Shown piece after piece: positions 7,991 through 17,146 of a DNA stretch of 64,000 nt (its first letter is position 1; every line of letters starts with the position of its first letter). The notes under the pieces were generated by a model. It did no database searches and had not been told where the DNA came from. It was given only the letters and a program-made list of their open reading frames with translations. This DNA is from Coralloluteibacterium thermophilum (GTDB lineage Bacteria > Pseudomonadota > Gammaproteobacteria > Xanthomonadales > Xanthomonadaceae). Where the stretch lies: assembly GCF_042654365.1 (NCBI RefSeq), contig NZ_JBHSGG010000002.1:124001-188000 (forward strand). The letters run 5' to 3'. Position numbers and translations under genes: made by a program.

Positions 7991-10900
7991 ATGCGACTTC
8001 TTGCGCGACTGCCGGTGCTCGCCGGCCTGGCGGCGGCCTTGGCCGCGACGCCGGCCGCGGCCGAGGTGGTCATCAGCCAGGTCTACGGCGGCGGCGGCAA
8101 CAGCGGCGCCCCGTACAACCGCGACTACGTCGAGCTGTTCAACGCGGGCGCCGTCCCGGTGTCGCTCGGCGGCAAGTCCGTCCAGTACGCCAGCGCCACC
8201 GGCACCGGCGCCTTCGGCAACAACGCCGTGGCGCTGCCGGCGACCACGCTCCAGCCGGGGCAGTACTTCCTGCTCGCGCTGGCGAGCGGCGCGAACGGCG
8301 CGGCCCTGCCGGCGCCCGACGCCACCGGCGGCATCAACATGAGCGCCACCGCGGGCAAGGTCGCCCTGGTGGACAGCGCGGAGGGCCTGGCCTGCAACGG
8401 CGGCAGCGCCCCGTGCACGCCGGCGCAGCTCGCCCTGATCGACGATCTCGTCGGCTTCGGCAACGCCAACTTCTACGCGGGCAGCGGCCCGGCGCCGGCG
8501 CTCAGCAACACCACCGCGGGCTTCCGCGCCGGCGGCGGCTGCACCGACACCGGCGACAACGCCGCGGACTTCGCGACCGGCGCGCCCGCGCCGCGCAACA
8601 GCGCCACCTCCGCCAGCCCCTGCGGCGGCCCGGGCCAGCCTGTGCTGTCGATCGCCGATGCCAGCATCGTCGCCGGCCAGGGCGACCTGCTGCAGTTCGA
8701 CGTGACCCTGTCGCAGGCGGCCGAGGTGCCGGTCACCTTCGACATCCAGACCCTCGACGGCAGCGCCATCGCCGGCGTGCACTACGTCGCCGCCAGCGTG
8801 ACCGGCGCCACCATCGCGCCCGGCGCGCTCAGCTACAGCTTCGACGTGCAGGTGCTGGGCAACGACGAGGACGGCACCACCAGAACCTTCACCGTCAGCC
8901 TCGACAACGTCGAGGGCGCCCTGCCCGGCAACGCGGTCGCGACCGGCAGCATCGTCAACGACACCGTGGTGCTGACCCCGATCGGCGAGATCAACCCGCC
9001 GCCGGGCACGCGCAGCTCGCCGCGGCTCGGCCAGCATGTGACGGTGGAAGGCATCGTCACGGCGCGCCGCTTCAACAACGGCTTCTTCGTGCAGACCGCC
9101 GACGGCGAGGACGACGGCGACCCGCAGACCTCGGAAGGCCTGTTCGTCTTCACCAGCAGCGCTCCGCCGGCGACCGCCGCGGTGGGCAACCGCGTCCGCG
9201 TGACCGGCACCGTCTCCGAGTACGTGCCGTCGGCCGCGCCCTGGCAGTTGCCGCTGACCCAGCTCGTCGACCCGCAGGTGAGCGTGGTCTCCGGCGGCAA
9301 CCCGCTGCCGGCGCCGGTCGTGCTGGGCGCCGAGTTCTCGGCCTCGGCCGCGATCGACGCCGCCGGCCGCTACCTGGGCATGCGCGTGGCCGCGCCGGCC
9401 ATCGAGGTCGTCTCGCCCTCCAACGGCAGCGGCGTGTTCTTCGGCGTGCTGCCCGGCCAGGCCCGGCCCTTCCGCGAGCCCGGCGTGCCGGTCACCCAGC
9501 TCGAGCTCGAGAACTTCTACCCCGAGCACCTGAACCCGCCCGTGTTCGACACCAACCCGGAGCGCATCCGCGTCGCCAGCCGCGGGCAGGTCGACGCGCC
9601 GCTGCTGGTGGTGGACGCCGGGGCGCGGGTCGAGGGCCTGGTCGGCGTGCTCGACTACGGCTTCGAGACCTACAGCCTGCTGCCCGACCCGGGCGCGCCG
9701 GTCGTCGTCGACGACAGCGCCGTCGGTCCCCGCTTCTCGGCGGAGCCGGCCCCGGAGGCCTTCACCATCGCCAGCTACAACCTGCAGGGGCTGGCGGCGA
9801 ACGACGCGCGCTACGACCGCTTCGCCGAGCAGATCTGCGACGGCCTGCATGCACCCGACATCATCGGCGTGTCCGAGGCGAACAGCCTCGCCGCGCTGCA
9901 GGGCCTGGCCGCACGCATCGGCGGCGGCGCGGTGACCGCCTGCGTCGAGGCGGGCGCGCAGTACGAGGCGTACCTGATCCCGGGACCGTCGGCGAGCATC
10001 CACGTCGGCTTCCTGGTCAAGACCACGCCGGTCGCACCCGGCGTGCGCCGGGTCAGCGTGCAGGGCGTGACCCAGTACGGCGCCGCCGACCAGCTGCCGG
10101 GCGGCGGCGTGCTCAACGACCGCCCGCCGCTGCTGCTGGAGGCCACGGTGCACTTCGCCGACGGCCGCAGCGAACCGGTCACGGTCATCGCCAACCACCT
10201 GCGCTCGCTCATCAACGCCAACACCCCGGGCGCCGAGGGCGACCGCGTGCGCGCCAAGCGGGCCGCCCAGGCCAGCTACCTCGCGCAGCTGATCGAGGAC
10301 CGCCAGAACGCCGACCCCGGCGAGCGCATCGTGGTGCTGGGCGACCTCAACGCCTTCGAGTTCAACGACGGCCTGGTCGACACCCTCGGCATCATCACGG
10401 GCCGCGAGGCCGCCAACGACGAGGTCTGGTACTTCGAGGACAGCCCGGTGAGCGTGCCGCTGACCAACCTCGTGGGCACCGCGCCGGCGGGGGAGCGCTA
10501 CAGCTACACCTACGACGGCAACGCGCAGAACCTCGACCACATCGTCGCCAACCAGGCGATCCTCGACGACTTCCCGGAGACCTTCCTGTCGCACGGACGC
10601 TTCAACGCCGACTTCGCGGTGGCGCGCGGCAACGAGCCCAACGTCCTGCGCCTGTCCGACCACGACCCGATCGTCGCGCACTTCGCGCCGGGCGCCGCGC
10701 CCGCGCCGGAGGCCGACCTCGGCATCGCCGTGGCGGCGGATGCCGCGGAGGTCGTCGCGGGCGAACTGGCGGGCTTCACCGTGACCGTCGGCAACGCCGG
10801 CCCCGACGCGGCGGACGCCGCGGTGACGCTGCAGGTCGGCGCCGCCCCCGCCGCACTCACGGTGGACGCGCCGGCGGGCTGGAGCTGCGCGGCGCCGGTC

Positions 10901-11428
10901 GCCGAGGGCAGCGGCAGCCGCGTCGCCTGCGAAGCGGACGCCCTGGCCGCGGGCAGCGAACAGGCCCTGCTGGTCCTGGTCGCGACGGTCGAGGCGGACG
11001 CGGGCCGCGCGGTCTCGCTGCAGGCGGGTGTCAGCACCTCCGCCATCGACGGCAACCCGGCCAACGACGCCGACACCGCCTCGGTGGCCGTGGTGGCGGT
11101 CCCGGTGCCGGAGATCCCGGCCCTGCGCGACGGCGTGCTGGTGACCAACCTCGCCGGCGCCGCCGGCGACGGCCTGCTGTACCGCATCGAGGTGCCCGCC
11201 ACGGCGAAGAACCTGCGCTTCCTCAGCGCCGCGGGCACGGGCAACGTGTCGCTCTACGTCGCGCACGAGGCGATTCCCACGCCGGCCCGCCACGACCACG
11301 CCTCGACCCGCCCCGGCAACAACGAGACGGTGGTGGTGCCGCGGCCGCAGCCGGGCACCTGGTACGTGCTGGTGCACGGCGAGACCAGCTTCAACCGCGT
11401 GACCCTGCGCGGCAGCTTCAACCCGTAG
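7991..11428 (+). CDS. Large secreted ExeM/NucH-like endonuclease
   Basis: 1145 residues, a multidomain extracellular nuclease. Order: signal peptide (about 1-24, cut after TPAAA), lamin-tail domain (25-200: VVISQVYGGGGNSG, YVELFN), Calx-beta domain (219-320), OB-fold segment (345-435), endonuclease/exonuclease/phosphatase domain (588-900), DUF11-like Ig domain (903-1030), and a C-terminal PPC-type domain (1055-1145). Catalytic motifs of the nuclease fold are visible: SYNLQGL, GVSEANS, NHLRS, GDLNAFEFND, LDHIV and SDHDPIV. This matches ExeM/NucH nucleases that digest extracellular DNA for nutrition or biofilm turnover; a PPC tail often accompanies type II secretion. ATG at 7991 follows a GGGAGTGGG stretch. 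A strong terminator follows. Confidence 0.92.
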   Translation: MRLLARLPVLAGLAAALAATPAAAEVVISQVYGGGGNSGAPYNRDYVELFNAGAVPVSLGGKSVQYASATGTGAFGNNAVALPATTLQPGQYFLLALASGANGAALPAPDATGGINMSATAGKVALVDSAEGLACNGGSAPCTPAQLALIDDLVGFGNANFYAGSGPAPALSNTTAGFRAGGGCTDTGDNAADFATGAPAPRNSATSASPCGGPGQPVLSIADASIVAGQGDLLQFDVTLSQAAEVPVTFDIQTLDGSAIAGVHYVAASVTGATIAPGALSYSFDVQVLGNDEDGTTRTFTVSLDNVEGALPGNAVATGSIVNDTVVLTPIGEINPPPGTRSSPRLGQHVTVEGIVTARRFNNGFFVQTADGEDDGDPQTSEGLFVFTSSAPPATAAVGNRVRVTGTVSEYVPSAAPWQLPLTQLVDPQVSVVSGGNPLPAPVVLGAEFSASAAIDAAGRYLGMRVAAPAIEVVSPSNGSGVFFGVLPGQARPFREPGVPVTQLELENFYPEHLNPPVFDTNPERIRVASRGQVDAPLLVVDAGARVEGLVGVLDYGFETYSLLPDPGAPVVVDDSAVGPRFSAEPAPEAFTIASYNLQGLAANDARYDRFAEQICDGLHAPDIIGVSEANSLAALQGLAARIGGGAVTACVEAGAQYEAYLIPGPSASIHVGFLVKTTPVAPGVRRVSVQGVTQYGAADQLPGGGVLNDRPPLLLEATVHFADGRSEPVTVIANHLRSLINANTPGAEGDRVRAKRAAQASYLAQLIEDRQNADPGERIVVLGDLNAFEFNDGLVDTLGIITGREAANDEVWYFEDSPVSVPLTNLVGTAPAGERYSYTYDGNAQNLDHIVANQAILDDFPETFLSHGRFNADFAVARGNEPNVLRLSDHDPIVAHFAPGAAPAPEADLGIAVAADAAEVVAGELAGFTVTVGNAGPDAADAAVTLQVGAAPAALTVDAPAGWSCAAPVAEGSGSRVACEADALAAGSEQALLVLVATVEADAGRAVSLQAGVSTSAIDGNPANDADTASVAVVAVPVPEIPALRDGVLVTNLAGAAGDGLLYRIEVPATAKNLRFLSAAGTGNVSLYVAHEAIPTPARHDHASTRPGNNETVVVPRPQPGTWYVLVHGETSFNRVTLRGSFNP

Positions 11429-11450
11429 CATCGCGACATCGCACCGCGAG

Positions 11451-11480
11451 GACGCCCGGCACCCGCCGGGCGTCTTCGTT
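11451..11480 (+). terminator. Rho-independent terminator of nuclease gene
   Basis: A perfect 10-bp stem (GACGCCCGGC / GCCGGGCGTC) with loop ACCC, followed by TTCGTT, starts 23 nt after the stop codon of the nuclease. Confidence 0.85.
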
Positions 11481-11550
11481 TCCGGCGCGCGGCGACCCGG
11501 TTCACGCCGTGCGCAGGCCGGCGCAAGCACAGTGCGCGATCCCATCGCAC

Positions 11551-11563
11551 GCTGCATTGCAGC
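11551..11563. promoter_or_regulatory. 13-bp palindrome upstream of oxoacid dehydrogenase operon
   Basis: GCTGCA-T-TGCAGC is a perfect inverted repeat 63 nt before the E1-alpha start. It is a candidate operator for the three-gene operon; no regulator gene is adjacent. Confidence 0.3.
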
Positions 11564-11626
11564 TCGCGATCGCCCCGGCTCCGCTCCTACCATTGCCGGG
11601 TTTTGCCGCCTTCGAGGAGGGCCCGA

Positions 11627-12703
11627 GTGACGACCGTCGCCACGTTCGAGATCGAACACCTGCAGTACATGGACGCGGACGGACGCCTGGTCCGCGACGA
11701 TCTTCCGGAGTTCGCCCGCGACACCGCGGCGCTGGTGGAGCTCTACAGACAGATGCTGCGCGTGCGCAGCTTCGACACCAAGGCCGTCGCGCTCCAGCGC
11801 ACCGGCAAGCTGGGCACCTACGCCTCCTGCCTCGGCCACGAGGCCACCCACGTCGGCATCGGCTCGGCCATGCAGTACGACGACGTGCTCGCGCCGAGCT
11901 ACCGCGAGTACGGCGCGCAGTTCATGCGCGGGGTCAAGCCGCGCGAGGTGCTGATGTACTGGGGCGGCGACGAGCGCGGCAACGACTTCTCCGGCCCCGC
12001 GCACGACTATCCGTGGTGCGTGCCGATCGGGACCCAGTGCCTGCACGCCGCGGGCGCGGCGCTCGCCTTCAAGCTGCGCGGCGAGGCGCGCGTGGCGGTC
12101 GCCTGCGTCGGCGACGGCGGCAGCTCCAAGACCGACACCTACGCCGCGATCAACTCCGCCGGCGCCTACGGGCTGCCGTTCGTGCAGTGCATCATCAACA
12201 ACCAGTGGGCGATCTCGGTGCCGCGCAGGGCGCAGACCGGCGCGCCCACGCTGGCGCAGAAGGGTCTGGCCGGCGGCCTGGAAGCGATCCAGGTCGACGG
12301 CAACGACATCATCGCCGTGCGCGTCGCCATGGACGCGGCGCTGGCGCGCGCGCGCAGCGGCCAGGGCGGCAGCGTCATCGAGTTCGTCACCTACCGCCTC
12401 TCCGACCACACCACCGCCGACGATGCGCGCCGCTACCGCGACGACGCCGAGGTCAAGGCGGCCTGGGAGCGCGAGCCGATGAAGCGCCTGCGCGCCTACC
12501 TGGTCGGCGCGGGCGCATGGAGCGACGCGCAGGAGACCGAATGGAAGGCGGCCTGCGCCGCCGAGATCGACGCCGAGGTCGATGCCTACCTCGCGACGCG
12601 CGCCCAGCCGCTGGAATCCATGTTCGACCATCTCTACGCAGACATGCCCGAGGATCTCGCCCGCCAGCGCCAGGCCGCGCTCGACTGGGAGGCCGGCCGA
12701 TGA
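11627..12703 (+). CDS. bkdA1: 2-oxoacid (branched-chain type) dehydrogenase E1 alpha
   Basis: The thiamine-diphosphate-dependent decarboxylase subunit alpha of a 2-oxoacid dehydrogenase complex, 358 residues. The ThDP motif runs from G162-D-G (GDGGSSKTDTYAAINSAG) to the NNQWAIS end. The start is the GTG at 11627, with GAGGAGG 7 nt upstream; the frame is open eight codons further, but over the ribosome-binding site. The ATGA overlap with the E1-beta gene shows translational coupling. The family resemblance favours branched-chain oxoacids (Val/Leu/Ile catabolism, or branched fatty-acid precursors) over pyruvate, but sequence alone leaves some doubt. Confidence 0.9.
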   Translation: MTTVATFEIEHLQYMDADGRLVRDDLPEFARDTAALVELYRQMLRVRSFDTKAVALQRTGKLGTYASCLGHEATHVGIGSAMQYDDVLAPSYREYGAQFMRGVKPREVLMYWGGDERGNDFSGPAHDYPWCVPIGTQCLHAAGAALAFKLRGEARVAVACVGDGGSSKTDTYAAINSAGAYGLPFVQCIINNQWAISVPRRAQTGAPTLAQKGLAGGLEAIQVDGNDIIAVRVAMDAALARARSGQGGSVIEFVTYRLSDHTTADDARRYRDDAEVKAAWEREPMKRLRAYLVGAGAWSDAQETEWKAACAAEIDAEVDAYLATRAQPLESMFDHLYADMPEDLARQRQAALDWEAGR

Positions 12704-13680
12704 GCGCCATCACCCTGATCGAGGCCATCACCCAAGCGCTCGCCTACGAGATGCGCACCGACGACTCGGTGCTGGTGCTGGGCGAGGACGTGGGCGTCAA
12801 CGGCGGCGTGTTCCGCGCCACCGCGGGCCTGCAGAAGCAGTTCGGCGAAGGCCGCGTGCTCGACACCCCGCTGGACGAGACGACCATCGCCGGCCTCACC
12901 GTCGGCCTCGCCAGCCAGGGCATGAAGCCGGTGGCCGAGGTGCAGTTCGACGGCTTCGTCTATCCCATGCTGGACCACATCGTCTGCCACGCCGCGCGCT
13001 TCCGTAACCGCACGCGCGGGCGGCTCACCTGCCCGATGGTGCTGCGCGTGCCGTGGGGCGGCGGCATCCGTGCCCCCGAGCATCACTCGGAGGCCAACGA
13101 GGCGATGTTCACCAACGTGCCGGGCCTGCGCGTGGTGCTGCCCTCGTCGCCGCAGCGCGCCTACGGCCTGCTGCTGGCCGCGATCCGCGACCCGGACCCG
13201 GTCATCTACATGGAGCCCAAGCGCATCTACCGCCAGTACAAGGAGGAGGTGCCCGACGACGGCGAGGCACTGCCGCTGGACGTGTGCTTCGTGCTGCGCG
13301 ATGGCGCCGACGTGACCCTGGTGACCTGGGGCGCGCAGGTGAAGGAGTGCCTGGAGGCCGCCGACGCGCTCGAGGCCGAGGGCATCAGCGCCGAGGTCAT
13401 CGACGTGGCCACGCTCAAGCCGCTGGACTTCGACACCATCGCCGAGTCCGTCTCGCGCACCGGCCGCTGCGTCATCGTGCACGAGGCCGCGCGCACCGGC
13501 GGCTTCGGCGCGGAGATCGCCGCGCGCCTCGCCGAGCACTCGATGTACGACCTGGTCGCGCCGGTCGAGCGCGTGACCGGCTACGACGTGCCGATCCCGC
13601 TGTTCCGGCTCGAGATGAAGTACCTGCCGAGCGTCGACCGCATCGTCGCCGCCGCGAAGCGCACGCTCGCCGCCAGCTGA
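12700..13680 (+). CDS. bkdA2: 2-oxoacid (branched-chain type) dehydrogenase E1 beta
   Basis: 326 residues, partner of E1-alpha in the alpha2beta2 decarboxylase. Typical blocks: VLVLGEDVG.NGGVFR, LDTPLDETTIAG, PVAEVQFDGFVYP, RVPWGGGIRAPEHHSEA and the C-terminal transketolase half (VTLVTWGAQVKE, VIDVATLKPLD). It starts within the stop codon of the upstream gene and ends 46 nt before the E2 gene. A longer open frame runs across it from 7813, which is only the absence of stops in G+C-rich DNA. Confidence 0.92.
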   Translation: MSAITLIEAITQALAYEMRTDDSVLVLGEDVGVNGGVFRATAGLQKQFGEGRVLDTPLDETTIAGLTVGLASQGMKPVAEVQFDGFVYPMLDHIVCHAARFRNRTRGRLTCPMVLRVPWGGGIRAPEHHSEANEAMFTNVPGLRVVLPSSPQRAYGLLLAAIRDPDPVIYMEPKRIYRQYKEEVPDDGEALPLDVCFVLRDGADVTLVTWGAQVKECLEAADALEAEGISAEVIDVATLKPLDFDTIAESVSRTGRCVIVHEAARTGGFGAEIAARLAEHSMYDLVAPVERVTGYDVPIPLFRLEMKYLPSVDRIVAAAKRTLAAS

Positions 13681-13726
13681 CCGACAACCACGGCCGCGCC
13701 CGCGCGCCGCAGTACGAGGACACACC

Positions 13727-15124
13727 ATGAGCAACACCCGCGCCTTCCACCTGCCCGACCTCGGCGAGGGCCTGCCGGACGCCGAGATCGTCGAGTGGCA
13801 CGTCAAGGTCGGCGACACCGTCCGCCTGGACGAGCCGCTGGTCTCGATGGAGACCGCCAAGGCGGTGGTCGACGTGCCCTCGCCGTTCTCCGGCACCGTG
13901 GTCTCCCTGGCGGGCGGCCCCGGCGACGTGATCGCCACCGGCGCCGTGCTCGCGGAGTTCGAGATCGACGCCAGCGCGCCGCAGCGCGCCGACGCCCAGG
14001 ACACCGGCCACGGGCATGGCCACGCCCCGCCCAAGGGCGCCGGCGCCCCGGCCGCGGCCCGGGCGCCCGACGCCGATGCCGGCGACGCGAGCGTGGTCGC
14101 GTCCGACGAGGGCGGCGAGATCGCCGAGTCGGGCGAGACGCGCGACGACGCCGGTACCGTGGTGGGCGCGATGGAATCCTCCGACCGCGTGCACACCGAG
14201 CGCGCCAGCAGCGCGGGCGGCGTCAAGGCCATGCCGGCGGTGCGCGCGCTCGCGCGCAAGCTGAAGGTGGACCTCGCGCGCGTCGCTCCGACCGGCGCCG
14301 ACGGCGTGGTGACGATGGCCGACGTCAAGAAGGCCGCCGCCGAGGGCAGCGCGCCGCTCGGCGCGACGCCGCGCCCCACGCCGCGCGCCGAGGCGGACGG
14401 ACGGGCGCCTTCGGCACCGGCACCGGCCCCGACGCCAGCCCCCGCGCCGGCGGCTGCGCCTGCCGCACGCGGCGACGCGGAGCAGAAGGACGTGGACGCG
14501 CCGATCCGGGGCGTGCGCCGCAACATGGTCCGCACCATGAGCCAGGCCCACGCCGAGGTGGTGCCGACCACGCTCATGGACGACGCCGACATCCACGCCT
14601 GGGCGCCGGGCGAGGACATCACCGCGCGCCTGATCCGCGCCATCGTGGTCGCCTCGGACGCGGTGCCGGCGCTCAACTCCTGGCTCAACGCGAAGGAGGG
14701 CACGATCCGCCGGCACTCGCGCGTCGACGTCGGCATCGCCGTGGACACCCCCGACGGCCTGCTGGTGGCCGCGCTGCGCAACTGCGAGCGGCTCGAACCC
14801 AAGCAGGTCCGCGCCGGCATCAGCCGCATCCGCGACATGGCCAAGGCGCGGAGCATCCCGCCGGAGGAGATGCGCGACTACACCATCATGCTGTCCAACT
14901 TCGGCGTGTTCGCCGGCAAGTACGCCACCCCCGTCGTGGTGCCGCCGTGCGTGGCCATCGTCGGCGCCGGCCGCCTGTTCCACGAGGTGGTGCCGGTGAT
15001 GGGCGGCCTGGAGACGCACCGCATCATGCCGATCTCCCTGACCTTCGATCACCGCGCCGCCACCGGCGGCGAAGCCGCCCGCTTCCTGAAGGCGCTGCTG
15101 GATGATCTGAGGCGGGGGAGCTGA
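13727..15124 (+). CDS. bkdB: 2-oxoacid dehydrogenase E2, dihydrolipoyl acyltransferase
   Basis: 465 residues. Domains: one lipoyl domain (1-80) with the lipoylated lysine K45 in SMETAKAVVDVPSP; an Ala/Pro-rich linker; the peripheral-subunit-binding domain (about 165-205, MPAVRALARKLKVDLARVAP); a second Ala/Pro linker; and the acyltransferase core ending in the catalytic DHRAATGGE with H442. It transfers the acyl group to CoA and forms the core of the complex with the two E1 subunits upstream. No dihydrolipoamide dehydrogenase (E3) gene follows, so E3 must come from another locus. Start ATG at 13727 has GAGGACA 7-12 nt upstream. Confidence 0.93.
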   Translation: MSNTRAFHLPDLGEGLPDAEIVEWHVKVGDTVRLDEPLVSMETAKAVVDVPSPFSGTVVSLAGGPGDVIATGAVLAEFEIDASAPQRADAQDTGHGHGHAPPKGAGAPAAARAPDADAGDASVVASDEGGEIAESGETRDDAGTVVGAMESSDRVHTERASSAGGVKAMPAVRALARKLKVDLARVAPTGADGVVTMADVKKAAAEGSAPLGATPRPTPRAEADGRAPSAPAPAPTPAPAPAAAPAARGDAEQKDVDAPIRGVRRNMVRTMSQAHAEVVPTTLMDDADIHAWAPGEDITARLIRAIVVASDAVPALNSWLNAKEGTIRRHSRVDVGIAVDTPDGLLVAALRNCERLEPKQVRAGISRIRDMAKARSIPPEEMRDYTIMLSNFGVFAGKYATPVVVPPCVAIVGAGRLFHEVVPVMGGLETHRIMPISLTFDHRAATGGEAARFLKALLDDLRRGS

Positions 15125-15135
15125 GGGTCGATGGA

Positions 15136-15284
15136 GCGGGAAGCGGGAAGTGGGAATCGGGACCTGATGGTCATGAGTGCGCCGGACCCGCTCGACTCGC
15201 CCTGAAGCGCACCAGTCGAAGCGTCAGCGTCTCAAGGACCCGAACCCGCCAGGTCCCCATTCCCGATTCCCCATTCCCGCTTCA
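15136..15284. repeat. Paired G-heptad/C-heptad palindromic element 1
   Basis: Left arm (15136-15166) has GGGAA-type heptads ending in GGACCTG; right arm (15250-15284) begins CAGGTCC and continues with complementary CCCATTC/CCCGATT heptads. The 83-bp centre is not repetitive. It sits between two convergent genes, and its right end includes the stop codon of the transporter gene. Both strands could form G-quadruplex tracts, and the RNA could fold as a long hairpin that would end either transcript. Confidence 0.8.
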
Positions 15285-16616
15285 CCCAAAAAGCTTCACC
15301 CCCCACAACCCCAGTATCACCGCCGGCGCGACCACGCCCGCCACGACGCGCACGGCGCGGACGTGGAGCGGGTCGGGCTGGCCTTCCGCGGCGCCCAGCT
15401 GGAGGCGCACGCGCGGCCAGGCGAGCCAGCAGGCGAACACGGCGATGCCGGCCGCGCCCAGCGGCAGGGCGATGTTGGACACGAAGTAGTCCATCACCTC
15501 GAACACGGTGCGGCCGCCCAGCGTCGCGCCGGACCAGGGTCCGAACGACAGCGCGGCCGGCACGCCCGCGGCGAACACCAGCAGGGCGGTGAGCGCGCTG
15601 ACCGGCCGGCGCCGCCAGCCGAAGCGGTCGCCGAGGGAGGCGGCCACCAGCTCCAGCATGGAGATGGCCGAGGTCAGCGCCGCGACGCTCAGCAGCAGGA
15701 AGAACAGCACCGCGAAGACCTGCCCGGCCGGCAGGTAGGCGAACACCGCGGGCATCACGATGAAGGACAGGCCCGGCCCCTCGGCCGGGCTCATGCCGAG
15801 GGCGAAGACGGGGGGCAGCACCATCAGGCCGCCGAGGATGGACGCCAGCGTCGCCAGCGCCACCACCCACGCCGCGGCACGCGGCAGCTGCACCCCGGGC
15901 CCGACGTAGGAGCCGTACAGCAGCATGGTGCCGATGCCGGTGGACAGCGAGAACAGCGCCAGGCCGATGGCCTCGACCACCACGGCCGGCGTGAGCGCCC
16001 CGAAGTCCGGCACGAGGAACACGCGCAGTCCCGCGGACGCACCCGGCAGGGTGAGCCCGCGGACGATGAGCACCAGCATCAGCAGGAACAGCAGGGGCAT
16101 GAGCAGCTTGCTGACCGCCTCGATGCCCTTCTGCACGCCGCCCAGCACCACCAGCGTGGTCAGCCCGATGAAGGCCGCGAGCCAGCCCACGCTCCACCGG
16201 GGATCGGCCGAGAAGGCGCCGAAGGCCGCGCCCAGACGCTCGCGGTCCGCGGTGACGATGCTCCCGTCCAGCGCCTGCGCCAGGTAGCCGAGCGTCCAGC
16301 CGCCGACCACGCTGTAGAACGAGAACAGCACGAAGCCGCCCACCACGCCCCACCAGCCGAGGGCCGACCAGGCCGGCCGCCCCAGTACCGCGTAGGCGCG
16401 CAGGCCGCCGTGCTGCGAGGCGCGGCCGATCGCCATCTCCACCAGCAGCAGGCACAGGCCGAGGGTGAAGATCAGCGCGATGGTCAGCAGCAGGAAGGCG
16501 CCGCCGCCGTTCTGGCCCGCCACATAGGGGAACTTCCAGATGGCGCCGAGGCCGACGGCCGAGCCCGCGGACGCGAGGATGAAACCGAGCCGCGAGGCCC
16601 ACTGCGAATTGCTCAT
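15282..16616 (-). CDS. NSS-family (SNF) sodium-dependent transporter
   Basis: 444-residue inner-membrane symporter of the neurotransmitter:sodium symporter family, usually carrying amino acids. The N-terminal signature WASRLGFILASAGSAVGLGAIWKFPYVAGQNGGGAFL contains the unwound TM1 sodium/substrate region; about 11-12 membrane segments follow. The ATG at 16614-16616 has GGGAG 6 nt upstream; the frame is open 60 codons further but that part is unlike the family. Substrate unknown; amino-acid uptake would fit the neighbouring catabolic genes. Confidence 0.93.
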   Translation of the reverse strand: MSNSQWASRLGFILASAGSAVGLGAIWKFPYVAGQNGGGAFLLLTIALIFTLGLCLLLVEMAIGRASQHGGLRAYAVLGRPAWSALGWWGVVGGFVLFSFYSVVGGWTLGYLAQALDGSIVTADRERLGAAFGAFSADPRWSVGWLAAFIGLTTLVVLGGVQKGIEAVSKLLMPLLFLLMLVLIVRGLTLPGASAGLRVFLVPDFGALTPAVVVEAIGLALFSLSTGIGTMLLYGSYVGPGVQLPRAAAWVVALATLASILGGLMVLPPVFALGMSPAEGPGLSFIVMPAVFAYLPAGQVFAVLFFLLLSVAALTSAISMLELVAASLGDRFGWRRRPVSALTALLVFAAGVPAALSFGPWSGATLGGRTVFEVMDYFVSNIALPLGAAGIAVFACWLAWPRVRLQLGAAEGQPDPLHVRAVRVVAGVVAPAVILGLWGVKLFG

Positions 16617-16779
16617 GCGACTCCCGAGGCGCGAAGGGCGCGCCGAGCGACGATTAGACCAGAGGCGGCGACGCCCCGGCATCGGTCGCGGGTCATGCCA
16701 GGACGTTCTTCGCGTGCACGATGCGGTGCCTCCCGGCACACTGCGCCGCCCCGCCCGATGCACGCCGGAAGGAGGCCCG

Positions 16780-17052
16780 ATGGCCGACAGCTTCACCCGC
16801 CACGAGACCTACGAGGGCTACGCCATCGCCATCCGCGCCCGCCGCGACGCCGATGCCGACGGCTGGGAGCTGCGCGTGGACGTGCTCAACCCCGAGGGCG
16901 TCCGCTGCGCCCCCTCCAACCGCCTGCACGACGTGCATGGCGAGACCGAGGCCGACGTCGCCGAGGTCGGCTTCGAACGCGCCCGCCAGATCGTCTACGA
17001 GGTCCAGCAGTACGGCCTCGAGCACCTGACCCGCCCGCCGGCGGAGGACTGA
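16780..17052 (+). CDS. Hypothetical 90-residue protein
   Basis: A small soluble, acidic protein (MADSFTRHETYEGYAIAIRA...) with an excellent GGAAGGAGG ribosome-binding site before the ATG at 16780. It has alternating beta-strand-like stretches and a C-terminal helix (FERARQIVYEVQQYGLEHL), no signal peptide and no membrane segment. I do not recognise the family. It lies 94 bp upstream of the dioxygenase-like gene on the same strand. Confidence 0.75.
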   Translation: MADSFTRHETYEGYAIAIRARRDADADGWELRVDVLNPEGVRCAPSNRLHDVHGETEADVAEVGFERARQIVYEVQQYGLEHLTRPPAED

Positions 17053-17146
17053 GCCCGACGGGAAGCAGCGTCCCATCGGCACCGCGCTTGCGCCGGCGGC
17101 GCGGCGAGCGCATGTGGACCGCAACGACCGCCGCCGGAGCCTCCCG

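Noticed and set aside
7813..13680. A 1955-codon plus-strand frame and a 1617-codon minus-strand frame (7778-12631)
   Set aside because: Both are stop-free by high G+C; they cross the nuclease and E1-alpha genes, have Arg/Ala/Gly-rich composition and no domains. Only the E1-beta part of the first is real.
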